Position numbers and translations under genes: made by a program. From the NCBI RefSeq assembly GCF_900465315.1, contig NZ_UBIX01000014.1: 64,000 nucleotides of DNA. The stretch is one strand, 5' to 3'. This stretch comes from Asaia bogorensis_B. GTDB lineage: Bacteria > Pseudomonadota > Alphaproteobacteria > Acetobacterales > Acetobacteraceae. The first letter of the stretch is position 1. The number at the start of each line of letters is the position of its first letter. The notes under the pieces were generated by a model. It did not search any database. It saw only the letters and a program-made list of their open reading frames with translations, and was not told where the DNA came from. This document shows positions 1-7,831 of the stretch, piece after piece.

Positions 1-379
1 GCAGCAAGGCGCCTGACATGACCATGCCGGGCAGGGTCATGCGGTCCCTCTGCTGGCGCAGGTAGGGCAACATCACAGCTCCCAGTGAGCCGCCATTGCT
101 GCGCAGGGTCTGACCGAATGCGCTCAGCGTCTCATTGGCCAGCACATTGCGTCCCAGAACATGGATGGATGCGATGCGTCCTTCCGGTGTCAGGGTAAAG
201 CTGACTTTCTGGTTCAGGGCCGGGGTTGCTGGTCCCTGCCAGATACCGGGAAGCGTGAAGTCATGCTGTTTTCCGTCAGACACAAGTAGGCCTGGCTGGG
301 CGTCGGGAATGCGGATGATTGTGCCGCGATTGGCATCATCGGCATTGACAGTGCCGGGCGAAGAGGAGGGATGGTTCAT
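1..379 (-). CDS. Hypothetical protein, C-terminus cut by window edge
   Basis: An open frame runs from an ATG at 379 off the left edge; 126 residues are visible. A GAGGAC ribosome site lies just upstream, and the gene starts 10 bases after the stop of the exported protein at 390-1235, so the two probably form one operon. The visible N-terminus is soluble and rich in alternating hydrophobic residues, which suggests a small beta-rich domain, followed by a more hydrophobic stretch at the very edge. I do not recognise the family. It could be a domain fused to membrane segments beyond the window, but that part is not visible. Confidence 0.6.
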   Translation of the reverse strand, partial: MNHPSSSPGTVNADDANRGTIIRIPDAQPGLLVSDGKQHDFTLPGIWQGPATPALNQKVSFTLTPEGRIASIHVLGRNVLANETLSAFGQTLRSNGGSLGAVMLPYLRQQRDRMTLPGMVMSGALL

Positions 380-389
380 CGGTCTGTCC

Positions 390-1235
390 TCACAGGGCGG
401 GCTTGGCAGTGGCATGCGCGAGTTTGGCGTCAATGGCTGCATTGAGCTGCCGGATGATCTCGGCTGTGATGGCCTGTTCGGCACCGATATCCTCGGTCGT
501 GATGCTCAGGCTGCGCACGGCGGACGGGTTTTGCGGGACGATGCTGACAGCAATGCGCAGCCAGGCCTGTGTGGTGGCAGCGCGCGGGTCTGACGAGGGC
601 GAAGGATCAATCCCGGTGCCATCCGCTTTCTCAATGACGCTGCCGTTTTTGAGAGCGTAGAGCGCGGTCGCAGCACTCTCACCCGATAGCGGCGGCAGAT
701 GCGCCGTGTAATGCGCAGTGAGTTCGGCCTTGAGGGCATCGTATCCGGGCGCATTGAGGGGCGGGTAGGAGACAGTGCGCTCGATGCGCGTCACCACGCC
801 GCCCATGACCGGCGGGGCGAGGGTGACATCAATCCTGTCGTTCTCGCGCTGGCAGGCCAGCGATGCCGGGTAGGACTGGCTCTCGATATCAATGCCCTTT
901 TGCGATGTCCGCAATGTCTCGGTCCGGATGCCTGGTTCTGTCTGGCAGTACTGGCGCAGCACGTTGGTGGCTTCAGGCGCTGACATGCCGAGCGAGAGAC
1001 CGAGTATGGAGGTCTGACCTAGCGCATTGCTCATTTTGGGATAGGTGAGCTTCTGCGTCAGTGCGACGCCGCCATTATTCTGTGTCGCAGGAGACGCCGG
1101 GGGTTCCGTGATGTGCCCCTGGCCGAGCGCATTCGCCGCGTTGACCATGTTGCGGCGGAAAGCCTCCATATCCTGGGCCTGAGCGAGCGGCGCTGAAGCC
1201 GCAGACAGCAAGAGGCAGGCGATGACGCGTTTCAT
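390..1235 (-). CDS. Exported protein of unknown function
   Basis: 281 residues beginning with a clear Sec signal peptide (MKRVIACLLLSAASAPLAQA, cleavage after about residue 20), preceded by a GGGGGAA ribosome site. After a low-complexity Pro/Asn linker comes a segment ILGLSLGMSAPEA at about residues 77-89. This kind of motif is seen in many small periplasmic proteins of acetic acid bacteria (from memory). Cysteines at about residues 95 and 128 could form a disulphide. It is followed after 10 bases by the gene cut at the left edge. Function is unknown; a periplasmic location is the only firm inference. Confidence 0.7.
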   Translation of the reverse strand: MKRVIACLLLSAASAPLAQAQDMEAFRRNMVNAANALGQGHITEPPASPATQNNGGVALTQKLTYPKMSNALGQTSILGLSLGMSAPEATNVLRQYCQTEPGIRTETLRTSQKGIDIESQSYPASLACQRENDRIDVTLAPPVMGGVVTRIERTVSYPPLNAPGYDALKAELTAHYTAHLPPLSGESAATALYALKNGSVIEKADGTGIDPSPSSDPRAATTQAWLRIAVSIVPQNPSAVRSLSITTEDIGAEQAITAEIIRQLNAAIDAKLAHATAKPAL

Positions 1236-1409
1236 GGTTTCCCCCGGAGTGATGTGACGCAGGTCATCACAGGGTCGGGACAGGTGTCAGTCAGAGCTGC
1301 CGGGAAGTCACGACAGGGCAATAACGGGGTTATGGGTGAGCGGAAGCCCAACCTTGCAAAACCCATGCCCCGCCTGGCTTTCTGGCGGCTCGACCCTGTC
1401 TTGGCCGGT

Positions 1410-1500
1410 TGTGATGACCGGTTCACAATCCGTCGGTTTCGGGACGGCACGGCATCGGGCCGGGTGTCCTGTCTCCAAACCGTGTTCCAAAACAACCGAG
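1410..1500. promoter_or_regulatory. Candidate recombinase site upstream of the serine recombinase
   Basis: The sequence holds GATGACCGG followed by GGTTTCGGGACGG, and about 30 bases later an inverted imperfect copy (GTCCTGTCTCCAAACC). The same two words, fused as AATGACCGGTTTCGGGACAGG without one end base, recur just after the recombinase stop near 2141. Resolvases and invertases of this family bind imperfect inverted 12-base half sites next to their own gene, so these are candidate sub-sites. They could equally be an operator for the gene. Confidence 0.35.
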
Positions 1501-1509
1501 GGGGTTTTC

Positions 1510-2142
1510 ATGACACGGTATGGCTATGCACGCATCTCGACCGATGAACAGACGCATGATCCGCAGCTTCTGGCACTCGAGCGCGAAGGGGTGTGGGAGA
1601 TCGTGCTTGATACGGTCTCGGGCGGGGTTCCGGCGGCGTCACGACCGGGTCTGTCCGGGCTGTTGGCGAAGCTGCAGCCGGGCGACAGTCTCGTTGCAGC
1701 GCGTCTCGACCGGCTCGGCCGGACCATGCTCGACGTCATGGGGCTGGTGAGCAGTCTTGTGGAACGTCAGATACGCGTGAGGCTTCTTGATGTCGGGATC
1801 GAGACCGGCACGGCAAACGGTCAGCTCTTTCTGACCATTCTTGCCGGGTTTGCCGAATTCGAGCGCGAGATCATCCGCGAGCGTACGCGGGCCGGGCTTG
1901 AGGCCGCACGGCAGAATGGATCAAGGCTGGGACGGCCTGCTAGGCTGACCGAAAGGCAGTGCAGGCACGCGGTTGAACTGCAGGAGGCAGGAAAATCTTT
2001 GCACGAAATTGCGCAGATCATGGCTGTCTCGAAAACCACGATCTGGCGTGTGGTTTCCAGCGGGGGAGGGCGTTCCGGAAATGGAGGTTCCGGGACGGAT
2101 GACCGGGCCGCCCGGTCGGTCCGATTGACACCGACACGATAA
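1510..2142 (+). CDS. Small serine recombinase (resolvase/invertase family)
   Basis: 210 residues from the ATG at 1510, chosen over the upstream in-frame ATG at 1336 because homology starts at MTRYGYARISTDEQ. The catalytic serine is Ser10 in YARIS. The family arginine motif AARLDRLGRT lies at about residues 60-69, and the long E-helix region FAEFEREIIRERTRAGLEAA follows. A C-terminal helix-turn-helix of the Hin/Tn3 resolvase type occupies about residues 155-185. The last 25 residues are a Gly/Arg-rich tail overlapping the repeat motifs. It would catalyse DNA inversion or resolution through a covalent serine-DNA intermediate. No transposase or invertible gene is visible next to it, so its target is unknown. 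Confidence 0.9.
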   Translation: MTRYGYARISTDEQTHDPQLLALEREGVWEIVLDTVSGGVPAASRPGLSGLLAKLQPGDSLVAARLDRLGRTMLDVMGLVSSLVERQIRVRLLDVGIETGTANGQLFLTILAGFAEFEREIIRERTRAGLEAARQNGSRLGRPARLTERQCRHAVELQEAGKSLHEIAQIMAVSKTTIWRVVSSGGGRSGNGGSGTDDRAARSVRLTPTR

Positions 2143-2382
2143 TGACCGGTTTCGGGACAGGAAACGTGGCTAGGGGCTCATAGTTGGGTGTAGTAGGCCA
2201 TTTGATGGACGGCTAATAGAGGTCCGGTTGGGGGCGGCTATGAAATATTCTTCTCTGCTCGTTCGATTGCGTATGAAGGCCGCTGCGCTCCCTTTGCTGC
2301 GTACGATCGGCATGGAAGCGCGACCCGAAATGAAAACTATAGCCGGTATGCATCGACCCGCGACTAGAGATCACGAACACGC
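2143..2382. other. Intergenic left margin of the restriction island
   Basis: The 240 bases between the recombinase and the end of hsdR hold the AATGACCGGTTTCGGGACAGG-like motif at about 2141-2161 (last base omitted in comparisons) and then sequence with no recognisable gene. A 109-codon plus-strand frame starting at 2228 runs into hsdR antisense and looks spurious. I looked for a copy of the tRNA-Leu 3' end, expected for the far attachment site, and did not see one here. Confidence 0.4.
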
Positions 2383-5300
2383 CTATATTTCTCCGCCTAC
2401 ACCCTTGAACTTGTCGATGAACGCAGAGATGCGTTGGAACACATCTCTTTTCTTAGTTAGGTATTTTGGATTAAGCGGGCTCATTTTGGGAAGGATCGAG
2501 TTCAACTCTGTGCCGTTTTCGCTCGCATATTCGCGCTTGATCGACGTTGCGATGTAGCGCTTGGCGGCCTCCGCATTCAGGTTTCCATCGGTTATCAGCT
2601 CTTCCGCTTCCCGGCTTTGTTCGGCCTGAGCGAAGGCAAAAAAAGCCTCAATCACCCCGGCCTTATCCTCTAATTTGTCAAGGTTTGTTTGATTGATAAA
2701 ATCGACGATGAGGCTTTCTTTGGTGCGGTTACCAATACTGGCGCGAATGACACGACGAGCTTCGTTAACAAGTTCTGACTTGCTTTTCGTTTTTTTGTTG
2801 TACTCGAAAATTAGCTCAAGAATATAATCCAGATTTATTTCTTGGGATTTCAAGAGGTCGACCTCAAAGACGACATCATCCCAATCGATCGTTGATTCAA
2901 CCTGCTCGGTGCCAGCCTTTTCACGGCGAAGCCAATCCCGAATGTCATTGTAGGTCGAACGATAGTCCTGAACCTTTCGGTCAGCAGGCATCTCGATACT
3001 TTTGAGCTCGTCAACGTCATCATCGCTCAAATGATGCCGTTCCTTGAACGCTCCCATCGCTGTGGCGTCATGCTCGTCGATCTCCTGAAGCTCTTTTAGA
3101 CTAGAGAACTCATCATAATTCTGAAGGATATTCTCAACACGGAGATACTCGCCGAACAGTTTCGCAAAGGCTTTTTTGTCCGCTTCTTTGTCGATGGCGG
3201 CGGGATTAGGGAAACGCTCTTCCAACTCACGGACGACATCGATAAAGCCTCGCCTCGCCTCGCCTGTCGTCTGGTCCGTGAAACCTTCCATGTATTCTGA
3301 GTAGCTCTTCTCCAGAACGACGTTCTTGGTACTGGCGTTGCCAAAGAGTGTAATCGCCTTGACGGTCGCCTCTTCCAGGTCGCGGAAGGTAACGATGTTG
3401 CCGAAGGATTTGGTCGCATCATAAATGCGGTTGGTGCGGGAGTAGGCTTGTATAAGACCATGAAAACGCAGATTTTTGTCGACGAACAGCGTATTCAGGG
3501 TTGGCGCGTCGAAGCCGGTTAGGAACATGCCAACCACAATGAGCAGGTCAACCTCCTTGGACTTCACCCGTTTCGCCAGGTCCCGGTAATAATTTTGGAA
3601 ACCCTTGCTATCAACGCTGAAATTCGTTCGGAAACAAGTATTGTAGTCCGCGATTGCGGCATTCAGGAATTCCTTGGCGCTGCTGTTTAGCGCTGAAACC
3701 TCAAAACTCTCATCAGGAATGTCGCCAACCGCATCCTGTTCTTCGTTGGCAGCGAATGAAAAGATGGTCGCGATCTTCAACGGTTTATCGCTACCGTCCT
3801 GCAGCGCATTCAGCTTTTCATAATAAAGCTTGGCTGCATCGACGCTGCTCACCGCGAACATGGCGTTGAAGCCCTTATTGTCTCCATAAAGGCGATGCGT
3901 CTTGCGGCGGAAGTTATCGAGGATGTACCGGGAAATTTCAGCGATTCGTGTCGGGTGCTGAAGAGCTTGCCGGTTTTCGGCGGCGGTCAGCTTCTTCTCG
4001 TCCTGTTCGGTTTCGATCGCTTTGAACTGTGGGCGCACGTCGTTGTAGTCGACTTTGAACTTCAGCACCTTTTCATCGCGGATCGCGTCGGTGATCACAT
4101 AGGAATGAAGTTCGCTCCCGAATACGCTGGCCGTCGTCTCCGCACCTGGAGCATTTTCCGGAAAGATCGGCGTGCCGGTGAAGCCGAACTGGCAGAACCG
4201 TTTGAACTTCCGCTTGAGATTCTTCTGTGCCTCACCAAACTGGCTGCGATGGCACTCGTCGAAAATGAAGACGACGCGCTGGGTATAAACCGGCAGGTCG
4301 CCCTCGCTCTTCATCAGATTGTTGAGCTTCTGAATGGTCGTGACGATAATCTTGTTATCGTCCTTGGAGAGGTTTCGCTTCAACCCGGCTGTACTGTCCG
4401 ATCCATTGACGCTGTCCGGCGAGAAACGCTGATATTCCTTCATCGTCTGGTAATCGAGGTCCTTTCGGTCGACCACGAAAAAGACTTTGTCGATGAAGGT
4501 GAGCTGCGTGGCAAGGCGGGCCGCCTTGAAGCTGGTCAGTGTTTTGCCTGAGCCTGTCGTGTGCCAGATATATCCACCGCTTTCCGGCTGACTAAGCGCC
4601 CTGCTTTCGAACGAGCTTTTGATCTTTCGTAAGATTCGTTCAGTGGCCGCGATCTGATAGGGGCGCATCACCAACAACGTGTCACTGACGTCGAAAACGG
4701 AATAGGTCAGCAATACGTTCAACAACGCGCGCTTCTCGAAAAAAGTCGCCGTAAAATCCTTCAGGTCCCGGATCGGGCTGTTATCGGCCTGAGCCCAGTT
4801 CATCGTGAAGTCAAAGCTGTTCTTGTCGCGCTTGGTCGTGTTGGCAAAGTAGCGCGTATCCGTGCCGTTTGAGATTACGAAGATTTGAAGATACTTGAAG
4901 AGCGAATTGTCCGAGTTGAAGCTCTCCTTGCTGTAGCGGTGGATCTGGTTGAACGCTTCCCGAATGGCGACGCCGCGCTTTTTCAGCTCGACTTGTACCA
5001 GCGGCAGCCCGTTCACCAGAATGGTCACATCGTAGCGGTTCGCATGAGTGCCCGTCTGCTCGAACTGCTTGATGACCTGAACCTTGTTACGACAAATATT
5101 GGACTTGTCGACCAGATAGATGTTCTGGATATGGCCATCATCGAAGACGAAGTCAAAAATGTAGTCGTCGTGTATCTTGCGGGTCTTTTCAGTGGCACTG
5201 TCGCTCGGTCGATCCAGATAGGCCTCAACGAAGCGCGCCCATTCCTTATCTGTAAATTGGACCTCGTTGAGGGCTTGCAGCTGGACGCGAACATTCGCCA

Positions 5301-5484
5301 GCATGGCATTGGTTGATTTCAGGTCGGGCAGATACTCATAGCCTTGATCGTGCAGGTCCTGAACAAGCTCGCGCTCCAGGTCGGTCTCAGACTGGTAGCT
5401 GTCGGCCGCCTCCCAGGCGCGCACATATTTATCGAGAACGATAAAGCGATTGGTCTCGGTAATGGGGGTTGTCTGCTCAATCAT
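2383..5484 (-). CDS. hsdR: Type I restriction enzyme R subunit HsdR (type IC)
   Basis: 1033 residues, almost the length of EcoR124I HsdR. The N-terminal PD-(D/E)xK nuclease has Asp152, Glu166 and Lys168 in YDVTILVNGLPLVQVELK, with the same 14 and 2 residue spacing as in EcoR124I. The superfamily 2 translocase follows, with Walker A TTGSGKT, DECH box FDECHRSQFG and motif III GFTGTP. I chose the ATG at 5484, which has a GAGGA ribosome site and overlaps the prrC stop by 8 bases, over a TTG at 5502. Together with HsdM and HsdS it forms the ATP-driven restriction complex that translocates and cuts unmodified DNA. It is the last gene of the hsdM-hsdS-prrC-hsdR operon. Confidence 0.95.
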   Translation of the reverse strand: MIEQTTPITETNRFIVLDKYVRAWEAADSYQSETDLERELVQDLHDQGYEYLPDLKSTNAMLANVRVQLQALNEVQFTDKEWARFVEAYLDRPSDSATEKTRKIHDDYIFDFVFDDGHIQNIYLVDKSNICRNKVQVIKQFEQTGTHANRYDVTILVNGLPLVQVELKKRGVAIREAFNQIHRYSKESFNSDNSLFKYLQIFVISNGTDTRYFANTTKRDKNSFDFTMNWAQADNSPIRDLKDFTATFFEKRALLNVLLTYSVFDVSDTLLVMRPYQIAATERILRKIKSSFESRALSQPESGGYIWHTTGSGKTLTSFKAARLATQLTFIDKVFFVVDRKDLDYQTMKEYQRFSPDSVNGSDSTAGLKRNLSKDDNKIIVTTIQKLNNLMKSEGDLPVYTQRVVFIFDECHRSQFGEAQKNLKRKFKRFCQFGFTGTPIFPENAPGAETTASVFGSELHSYVITDAIRDEKVLKFKVDYNDVRPQFKAIETEQDEKKLTAAENRQALQHPTRIAEISRYILDNFRRKTHRLYGDNKGFNAMFAVSSVDAAKLYYEKLNALQDGSDKPLKIATIFSFAANEEQDAVGDIPDESFEVSALNSSAKEFLNAAIADYNTCFRTNFSVDSKGFQNYYRDLAKRVKSKEVDLLIVVGMFLTGFDAPTLNTLFVDKNLRFHGLIQAYSRTNRIYDATKSFGNIVTFRDLEEATVKAITLFGNASTKNVVLEKSYSEYMEGFTDQTTGEARRGFIDVVRELEERFPNPAAIDKEADKKAFAKLFGEYLRVENILQNYDEFSSLKELQEIDEHDATAMGAFKERHHLSDDDVDELKSIEMPADRKVQDYRSTYNDIRDWLRREKAGTEQVESTIDWDDVVFEVDLLKSQEINLDYILELIFEYNKKTKSKSELVNEARRVIRASIGNRTKESLIVDFINQTNLDKLEDKAGVIEAFFAFAQAEQSREAEELITDGNLNAEAAKRYIATSIKREYASENGTELNSILPKMSPLNPKYLTKKRDVFQRISAFIDKFKGVGGEI

Positions 5485-6661
5485 CAGGCGTTTCCTCGAC
5501 AATCATTCGATATCGCGTAGCGAACTCATACTTTTTGTTGGCTGTCTCCTTTAGGAGATATCCCAAGACTCGTTTTTCATTTTCGCTAAGCTGAGATAGT
5601 TCGTATTCAGCGTGCTTCGAATGGCTCGATATATCTATAACTCGCTTCAAATAGGCGTCACTGGTACCCTCCGCAGTATGGGGCAACAAGTCTGCCCAAT
5701 CCTCGTACCCCAGGAAGGTCGCTGTCTTCTCGAGAATATTTCGGAGAAGGTTGTAGTGATATTTCTCAAACCCATCATTTTCAAATGCGATTTTTAGTTT
5801 CTCAATCAAATGCAGATGATAGGAAAAAGGACTATCGGTGTTCCAATGGTTCAGTGAAAAAGTACCATCCTCGTTCTGAGACAACTGATACTTCAGCCCC
5901 GTCTTTAAAGCGTTAAAGAGCACGTTGAAAAAAAGCGGATTGTGGGTCGTGATGATAAATTTTGGGCCGTCTTGAGGCGCAGATTTGATCAACGTCGCCA
6001 GAGTTTGCGCCAGCTCTATGAGATGGTTATCGTCAAGAGAGCTCACCGGGTCATCAATGAAAACATATTCGAGTTTATCGAATATGTTGGTGCTCCGACC
6101 CTCAGCCTCAGGAACGCCCAATACCGTAACGACTTCTTCGATAAGCGTGAAAAAAACGCTCCAGATGAAGTTGCTTTCCTCACCCTTTGAAATCTTGATG
6201 CCCGTTTTAGCTTCATCATCGCCAGTTGCTATCGAGAATGAGACTGATGGATAGGTCTTCTCGCCTACCCTTGGTCCGTCTTGTTCCAGAAAGACAGGCG
6301 TCAGGTTTTTGTTAGTATAGCGTTGGAAGTTAGTAATGACGTCGTTGCCTTTGCCCTGCTCACCTATAATCCAGTTGGTAAATGTGTTTGGTTGAATGAC
6401 CAGTTTGGGTTCACGCTCATTTAAAAGGTCATTATCCCAATAAAAGAGGTCTTCAGTAAAAGCGTTATAATAGAGAATTTTTTCGCGGGATAGGATGGCC
6501 TCATCCAGCGTTTCGTCATTATCCTGATTCTTAGGTGCGATAAGGTTTTTAAACGCCCGTGACAGGCGCGTCTTGCCGGAGGCGTTGAACGCATAAATCA
6601 ACTGCACCTTCTTATTGGTATCCCGCAGCGTTTCAGCGATCTCGATCAGCGTCTTTCCCAT
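5477..6661 (-). CDS. prrC: PrrC-type anticodon nuclease
   Basis: 394 residues; E. coli PrrC has 396. The N-terminal ABC-like NTPase has a variant Walker A AFNASGKT (residues 24-31), signature-like SKGEESNFIWS (158-168), Walker B YVFIDDPVSSLDD (199-211) and His240 in ITTHNP. The C-terminal ribonuclease domain keeps the proposed catalytic triad: Arg307 and Glu311 in LLRNILEK, and His347 in ISSHS, matching Arg320/Glu324/His356 of PrrC. In E. coli, PrrC cuts tRNA-Lys 5' of the wobble base and is held silent by the EcoprrI restriction complex until the T4 Stp peptide disturbs it. Here it lies between hsdS (stop directly abutting the prrC ATG) and hsdR (8-base overlap), the same order as prrABCD. 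Anticodon nuclease activity is inferred from homology recalled from memory. Confidence 0.93.
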   Translation of the reverse strand: MGKTLIEIAETLRDTNKKVQLIYAFNASGKTRLSRAFKNLIAPKNQDNDETLDEAILSREKILYYNAFTEDLFYWDNDLLNEREPKLVIQPNTFTNWIIGEQGKGNDVITNFQRYTNKNLTPVFLEQDGPRVGEKTYPSVSFSIATGDDEAKTGIKISKGEESNFIWSVFFTLIEEVVTVLGVPEAEGRSTNIFDKLEYVFIDDPVSSLDDNHLIELAQTLATLIKSAPQDGPKFIITTHNPLFFNVLFNALKTGLKYQLSQNEDGTFSLNHWNTDSPFSYHLHLIEKLKIAFENDGFEKYHYNLLRNILEKTATFLGYEDWADLLPHTAEGTSDAYLKRVIDISSHSKHAEYELSQLSENEKRVLGYLLKETANKKYEFATRYRMIVEETPDD

Positions 6662-7831
6662 TTAGACAGCTTCCGCGTCCGGCTTGGGAAAGCTCAGCAG
6701 GTGATCGCGATAATAAGCATATTGCTTTTCGCGCAATTCGATTTCGCGGGGTAGGCATCCGTTCATGGAGCAGGTCAACGTGTCGAACTTGTCGAGGATA
6801 GCGACGATGCGGGCCTTTTCGTTAGGGCTAGGATTTGGAACGGGAATGTTGTTCAAATTTTTCTGGTTTAGCTTTGGCTGGGCTGCGCCAGAAATGTAGG
6901 GAGTCAGATCAATATTGTTCAGATAATATTCGACAAATTTCCGATCAGCGTAGGTTTCAAATTTCAACACGTGTGCGTGGTTATTGACCCACGTCTTTCC
7001 TTTGATGCTAAAAGCAATCGGTGTGCTTCTGGCGAGTAAGTTAGCACCATCTTCAGAAACGAGAAGGAAATCTCCGTCAAAGATATAATCTTTCACGTAA
7101 TCAACGATGCCAGATGCGCCATAGTATGGGATTTTGCCCGGCTCTCTTCGGCTCCCCGTAATGGGCTTGCGTCTTGAATCCAAGTTTTCTGCAAGTTCCC
7201 CCAGCGTCTTCCACTCCACCTCATCTATATCAGAAGTTAGAAGTTGATCGCGGTAGTGGTTGTATTGCTTTTTACGCTGGGTAAGCTCGGCGGTAAGCTC
7301 GGCGGTAAGCTCGGCGGTAAGCTCGGTGAAGCTGTCGAGTATCCGGACGATTTCCCCCTGTATCGCCAGCGATTTTACTGGATCCTCCGGGCATGGAACG
7401 GGGATTTTCTTGTTGCAGTAGTTGCTTATCCATTGCCGCTTATGGTCTCCCTCGACCAAACCGCTAGGAATCGTATTAAGCCAGTGAAACACGTATCTCA
7501 GAATGAACCTAGTATCGTCGCTTGAAGTGATCATCTTCATTGCCGACGACTTTACTTTGAAATCAAAGTCAGCCCATTTGTTTGCAGTCGTGAAATCATC
7601 AAAAATAATGACGGGCGATAGCGAGCCTTCATAAATTCCACATCTTTCATCTGTATATCCTAAAATGAAGGACTTTCCAGCTGTTAAGACCGGTATCTTC
7701 TGAACGTCGCTATAGTTTGTCGATTTCACAATATAATTAGTCGGCTGTTCATATCGAGTGACATCCCCCAAAGGCATCCAAACCACCTCCGCCCCATCCA
7801 ACAGCTTTTCCAGAAAACCCGCCGCGCTCAT
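6662..7831 (-). CDS. hsdS: Type I restriction-modification specificity subunit HsdS (type IC)
   Basis: 389 residues with two target recognition domains (about 15-150 and 205-340), each followed by a conserved helical region: LDSFTEL...QRKKQYNHYRDQLL and LDKFDTLT...LREKQYAYYRDHLLSFP. These helices space the two recognition domains and bind HsdM. The central helix carries three perfect TAEL repeats (residues 172-183). The start overlaps the hsdM stop as ATGA, and the stop abuts the prrC ATG, so translation is coupled. The two recognition domains differ from each other, so the target should be bipartite and asymmetric; the actual sequence cannot be read from the protein. Confidence 0.94.
   Translation of the reverse strand: MSAAGFLEKLLDGAEVVWMPLGDVTRYEQPTNYIVKSTNYSDVQKIPVLTAGKSFILGYTDERCGIYEGSLSPVIIFDDFTTANKWADFDFKVKSSAMKMITSSDDTRFILRYVFHWLNTIPSGLVEGDHKRQWISNYCNKKIPVPCPEDPVKSLAIQGEIVRILDSFTELTAELTAELTAELTQRKKQYNHYRDQLLTSDIDEVEWKTLGELAENLDSRRKPITGSRREPGKIPYYGASGIVDYVKDYIFDGDFLLVSEDGANLLARSTPIAFSIKGKTWVNNHAHVLKFETYADRKFVEYYLNNIDLTPYISGAAQPKLNQKNLNNIPVPNPSPNEKARIVAILDKFDTLTCSMNGCLPREIELREKQYAYYRDHLLSFPKPDAEAV
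7283..7318 (-). repeat. Three exact 12-bp repeats encoding TAEL in hsdS
   Basis: Plus-strand unit AAGCTCGGCGGT occurs three times in tandem, followed by a degenerate fourth copy (AAGCTCGGTGAA). Each unit is four codons (Thr-Ala-Glu-Leu), so gain or loss keeps the frame. In EcoR124I versus EcoR124II, two versus three TAEL units change the spacer in the DNA target from 6 to 7 bases (established knowledge). Three units here would predict the longer spacer. Confidence 0.9.

Noticed and set aside
1336..1509. N-terminal extension of the serine recombinase
   Set aside because: Homology begins exactly at the ATG at 1510; the extension covers the candidate recombination sites.
2228..2557. 109-codon plus-strand frame at the island margin
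   Set aside because: Over half of it is antisense to the hsdR 3' end, and its N-terminus matches nothing I recognise.
5485..5502. TTG start for HsdR six codons upstream
   Set aside because: The ATG at 5484 has a properly placed GAGGA site and gives the same active-site numbering as EcoR124I within one residue.
7283..7318. Possible CRISPR-like or minisatellite array
   Set aside because: The repeats are 12 bp, tandem without spacers and encode TAEL in hsdS, so they are a coding repeat.
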